From Nostoc sp. CHAB 5715 (lineage in GTDB: Bacteria > Cyanobacteriota > Cyanobacteriia > Cyanobacteriales > Nostocaceae): a stretch of DNA of 7,401 nucleotides. Below, piece by piece: positions 5,265-7,401 of the stretch (the first letter of the stretch is position 1; each line of letters begins with the position of its first letter). The notes under the pieces are model-generated. The model searched no databases and had not been told where the DNA came from. It was given only the letters and a program-made list of their open reading frames with translations. The DNA lies in NCBI RefSeq assembly GCF_020829685.1, contig NZ_JAIVFR010000305.1:1-7401 (forward strand), read 5' to 3'. Both the position numbers and the translations under genes were made by a program.

Positions 5265-5357
5265 TAGGACTTACGCAAAAAGTGCTGAAAAGCTTAATTT
5301 ATCGAACCGCCAAGAACGCCAAGAACGCCAAGAATCGTAGAGTTTGCGTAAGTCCTA
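5265..5357. mobile_element. 93-bp MITE-like element with 15-bp perfect inverted ends and 5-bp target duplication
   Basis: TAGGACTTACGCAAA (5265-5279) and its exact complement (5343-5357) form the ends, flanked on both sides by the direct repeat TAAGT (5260-5264 and 5358-5362). Inside are three tandem copies of the 9-mer GCCAAGAAC (5309-5335, the last ending in T). The TAGGACTTACGCA end is familiar from small repeats in many Nostocales genomes. Non-coding; mobilisation would need a transposase in trans. Confidence 0.85.
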
Positions 5358-5414
5358 TAAGTATTAAGTCGAACATGATATGATATTTTTGATTTAGAGA
5401 TGACTGTGATTTCT

Positions 5415-6509
5415 TCAAGTGGTCTGAAGTTCTAAAAATGGGTAATCAGTGTATCCTGTTGCATCAGGGGCATAAAATGTCTTTGGATCTGGGGTGTTCA
5501 AATGTGCGTTAAGTTCTAAGCGTTTTGGTAAGTCAGGATTAGCAAGAAATAACTTGCCAAAAGAAACTAAATCTGCATTGCTGCTGGACAGAATACTATC
5601 TCCTGTTGGGCGATCGTAGCCACCATTGGTAATCAAAGTACCTTGGAATATTTGGCGGAAGTAGGGTGTTACGGGGTTCATGACTTCGCGGGTTGCTAAA
5701 TCGACTTCGTTTGGTTCCATTAGGTGAAGATAGGCAAGTCCAAAGGGGTTAAGAGCCTTGATAGCATAACTAAAAGTTTCTTGAGGGTTAGAGTCATGCA
5801 TTCCATAAAAAGTGTTACTTGGCGAAAGTTTGATACCAACACGGTTTGCACCCCAAACGCTAGCGACTGCTTGCACAACTTCTAAGAGGAATCGGCTGCG
5901 CTTTTCTATTGAGCCGCCATACTCATCTGTGCGCTGGTTCGAGCCATCTTGGAGGAATTGGTCGATTAAATAGCCAAATGCACCATGAAGTTCAATGCCA
6001 TCAAAACCAGCCGCCAGGGCATTTTTTGCACCTTTGCAAAATTGCTCGACAATCTCGGAAATTTCTTGAGTTTCTAAAGCGCGGGGAGTTTCCAACGATA
6101 CCTTACCTATGGGTGTATGGAGTGAGCCAACCCCAGCGATCGCACTAGGAGCAACTGGCGACTCTCCACCAAGTAAAGCCGAGTGAGAAACTCTCCCAGA
6201 ATGCCAAAGTTGCAAAAAAATTCTGCCCCCTTGTTCATGTACTGCATTCGTTGTCAATCGCCATCCAGCCACTTGTTCTTCTGAGTAAATTCCTGGGCAG
6301 TTGATGTATCCTAAACTTAGAGGTGAAACCATTGTACATTCGGTAACGACCAGCCCAGCACTAGCGCGTTGGGCGTAGTAAGTTGCCATTAGCGAATTTG
6401 GGATGCTTGCAATTGCCCGTAAACGCGTCATCGGTGCCATTACAATCCGATTTGGTAAGGTGTAAGGGCCAAGCTGAACTGGTGTGAAAAGATTGATATT
6501 GGAATTCAT
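5415..6509 (-). CDS. Old Yellow Enzyme family alkene (ene-)reductase, FMN-dependent
   Basis: Flavoenzyme of the OYE/NemA/12-oxophytodienoate reductase group that reduces activated C=C bonds (enones, nitro compounds) with NAD(P)H in the cytosol. The 364-residue length is normal for the TIM-barrel family. Visible motifs: LFTPVQLGPYTLPNRIVMAPMTRLRA (7-32, Thr28 near flavin N5), FLQLWHSGR with Gln100 and His103, the catalytic segment IELHGAFGYLIDQF (172-185), SNQRTDEYGGSIEKRSRF (190-207), GIKLSP (225-230), TNGGYD (294-299) and the phosphate-binding FGKLFLANPDLPKRL (317-331). His175 and proton donor Tyr180 are in place, but the second substrate-anchoring residue, normally Asn or His, is Phe178 (codon at 5976-5978). 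Lys319 replaces the more usual Arg. No clear Shine-Dalgarno precedes ATG 6507-6509. No frameshift is seen. Confidence 0.93.
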   Translation of the reverse strand: MNSNINLFTPVQLGPYTLPNRIVMAPMTRLRAIASIPNSLMATYYAQRASAGLVVTECTMVSPLSLGYINCPGIYSEEQVAGWRLTTNAVHEQGGRIFLQLWHSGRVSHSALLGGESPVAPSAIAGVGSLHTPIGKVSLETPRALETQEISEIVEQFCKGAKNALAAGFDGIELHGAFGYLIDQFLQDGSNQRTDEYGGSIEKRSRFLLEVVQAVASVWGANRVGIKLSPSNTFYGMHDSNPQETFSYAIKALNPFGLAYLHLMEPNEVDLATREVMNPVTPYFRQIFQGTLITNGGYDRPTGDSILSSSNADLVSFGKLFLANPDLPKRLELNAHLNTPDPKTFYAPDATGYTDYPFLELQTT

Positions 6510-6686
6510 GGCTTAAATTTCTATTGGTAGATTAACGGCGTTGCAAATTACTGACTGAGGTTTTGAAACGGGGAATATCGTTTTCATGAGGAAAACTTCG
6601 ATCGCCTCACAGAATGGCGAAGGCGTTGCCCCCGAACTTCAATGTATGGGAGGATAGTCGCCCCCTGAGCCGTCCTAAAGTCACTA

Positions 6687-6734
6687 GTCATTTGTCAAAA
6701 AAAGATACAAATGACAAATGACAAATGACAAATG
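6687..6734. repeat. Inverted repeat plus (ACAAATG)4 heptamer array
   Basis: Four perfect tandem copies of ACAAATG (6707-6734). The complementary GTCATTTGT lies at 6687-6695 across a short A-rich spacer and pairs with ACAAATGAC (6707-6715), so the array can also form a 9-bp hairpin. A single related GATGACAAATGA occurs at 5141-5152. The rest of the 6510-6770 interval holds two GGCGTTGC octamers (6537-6544, 6622-6629) and a weak GTTTTC/GAAAAC palindrome but no gene. Confidence 0.8.
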
Positions 6735-6741
6735 ACGCGAA

Positions 6742-6766
6742 ATCCCACTCCTTTTAGGGGTGGGAT
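6742..6766 (-). terminator. Probable intrinsic terminator of the SDR gene
   Basis: Starting four bases beyond the SDR stop codon, a 10-bp stem (ATCCCACTCC 6742-6751 with GGGGTGGGAT 6757-6766, one G-T wobble) closes a 5-base loop. On the - strand it is followed by TTT and then CG, so the U tract is weak. Position and stem quality support a terminator separating the SDR gene from the ene-reductase gene. Confidence 0.55.
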
Positions 6767-6770
6767 GAGC

Positions 6771-7382
6771 TTAAGCGATTCCACCATTTACACGGATATT
6801 TTGCCCAGTGATCCACCTAGCTTCGTCGCTAGCGAGAAATGCTACTACGTCGGCGATTTCTTGTACCTCTCCCAGTTTGCCAAACGCAGCCATTTGGGCT
6901 AAACGGTCTATCTGTTCTTGTGTTTTGCCTTCTCGAAACAGTTCTGTATCGGTGGGGCCAGGAGAAATAACATTAACCGCGATCGCCTTTGCACCCAATT
7001 CTTTAGCTAGTACCCGCGTGATTTGTTCAACAGCACCCTTAGTTGCTACATAAGTACTATAAGTTGGCAGCATCATCGCCGTAGTTGATGAGGAAAAGTT
7101 GATAATCCGTCCCCCTTCTGATATATGTTGCGCGGCTTGTTGACAAGCAAAATAAGTGCCTTTGACGTTAATGGCAAAAATCGCGTCAAAATCTTCTTCA
7201 CTCACCTGAGCAATTGGTTTATAGAAAGCGATTCCGGCATTGTTAACTAAAATATCGACTTTACCAAAGCGCTCAAGTGTTTGTTTAAATAACCGTTGGA
7301 TGTCGGGTACTTTGCTAATATCAGCTTGGATAGCGATCGCTTCTACTCCCAACTTTTCAATTTCTGCAACAACTTCTTGTGC
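6771..7382 (-). CDS. Short-chain dehydrogenase/reductase (SDR), 5' part missing
   Basis: Classical SDR oxidoreductase using NAD(P)H, closest in style to 3-oxoacyl-ACP reductase/glucose dehydrogenase-like members; the substrate is unknown. About 203 of the usual 245-250 residues are visible, starting AQEVVAEIEKLG and continuing through IQADISK, VDILVNNAGI, the catalytic Asn in FAINVKG, catalytic Ser in IINFSSS, YVATKGA (catalytic Tyr codon 7050-7052, Lys 7038-7040), NVISPGPTDTEL and the C-terminal WITGQNIRVNGGIA. The N-terminal TGxxxGIG cofactor loop is absent because the frame meets TAA at 7383-7385, within a 20-bp segment that is an inverted copy of 7035-7054. A TTG at 7350-7352 could open a frame but would give a protein without the nucleotide-binding loop. 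The gene is thus truncated by a rearrangement or by a sequence-assembly junction, not naturally short. Confidence 0.88.
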   Translation of the reverse strand, partial: AQEVVAEIEKLGVEAIAIQADISKVPDIQRLFKQTLERFGKVDILVNNAGIAFYKPIAQVSEEDFDAIFAINVKGTYFACQQAAQHISEGGRIINFSSSTTAMMLPTYSTYVATKGAVEQITRVLAKELGAKAIAVNVISPGPTDTELFREGKTQEQIDRLAQMAAFGKLGEVQEIADVVAFLASDEARWITGQNIRVNGGIA

Positions 7383-7401
7383 TTATGTAGCAACTAAGGG
7401 T
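7382..7401. repeat. 20-bp exact inverted copy of 7035-7054 at the window end
   Basis: CTTATGTAGCAACTAAGGGT at the right edge is the exact reverse complement of 7035-7054, which encodes the YVATKG active-site region of the SDR gene on the - strand. The match begins abruptly (7381 does not match) and runs to the last base, so it may continue outside. The chance of a 20-bp match by accident in a window this size is negligible. Confidence 0.95.

Larger units (their letters stand above)
5003..5414. other. Repeat-filled intergenic stretch between ene-reductase and MFS genes
   Basis: Contains the presumed MFS promoter region (reading leftwards; A/T-rich, TTTATAC close to the start codon, no convincing -35), a small palindrome ACACTTCGTGT (5051-5061) that could be an operator but has only 4-bp arms, AAAAC/GTTTT around 5122-5137, one REP-like repeat and one 93-bp MITE-like element. 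A 67-codon + strand frame at 5180-5383 is assembled entirely from those two repeats and is not taken as a gene. No terminator for the ene-reductase gene was recognised. Confidence 0.6.

Noticed and set aside
5180..5383. 67-codon + strand frame in the MFS/ene-reductase gap
   Set aside because: It consists of the REP-like repeat and the 93-bp element, including the AKNAKNAKN translation of the 9-bp units.
7350..7352. TTG as the real start of the SDR gene
   Set aside because: The product would lack the TGxxxGIG cofactor loop, while AQEVVAEIEK upstream still looks like SDR sequence; the frame is cut by the inverted 20-bp copy instead.

Overview
The window looks like chromosomal DNA of a filamentous, probably heterocyst-forming cyanobacterium (Nostoc/Anabaena-like). 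Supporting signs are nine copies of the HIP1 octamer GCGATCGC (about 0.1 expected by chance in 7.4 kb), a uma2-xisH-xisI cluster, heptameric short tandem repeats (STRR type), and a high load of palindromic intergenic repeats. No RNA gene or CRISPR array was seen.

Left part, + strand (1-2493): a transaldolase/fructose-6-phosphate aldolase-type gene whose first bases lie just outside the window; a heptamer repeat; a possible 30-residue single-membrane-span ORF; a 123-bp MITE-like element with 8-bp target duplications; then uma2 (PD-(D/E)XK-like nuclease family), xisH and xisI in a tight + strand cluster. xisH is broken: a 154-bp insertion made of three consecutive hairpins splits it after Phe-His, causing a frameshift and an immediate stop, while xisI downstream is intact and has its own strong Shine-Dalgarno.

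Middle (2494-3799): a second 123-bp MITE-like element directly abutting the xisI stop codon and carrying the same double-hairpin core as the first one in opposite orientation; a TMEM175-family potassium channel gene; a 21-bp minisatellite (8 units); a 138-bp element with 19-bp perfect inverted ends and 10-bp target duplications; and a short stretch with promoter/ribosome-site look-alikes but no gene.

Right part, - strand (3800-7401): a 12-helix MFS drug/metabolite exporter, an Old Yellow Enzyme-type ene-reductase with an unusual His/Phe pair at the substrate-anchoring site, and the 3' part of a short-chain dehydrogenase (SDR). All three are on one strand with wide repeat-filled gaps (including a 93-bp TAAGT-flanked element), so they are probably separate transcripts. 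SDR, ene-reductase and exporter together would fit a role in handling reactive carbonyl or xenobiotic compounds, but that is inference from proximity only.

The last 20 bases are an exact inverted copy of bases 7035-7054 inside the SDR gene. They put a stop codon in frame upstream of the SDR, so the right end is probably a fold-back/chimeric junction or a true rearrangement and should not be read as the natural SDR upstream region. The most striking theme is how many compact palindromic elements with clear target duplications sit in 7.4 kb, some placed exactly at stop codons and one inside xisH.
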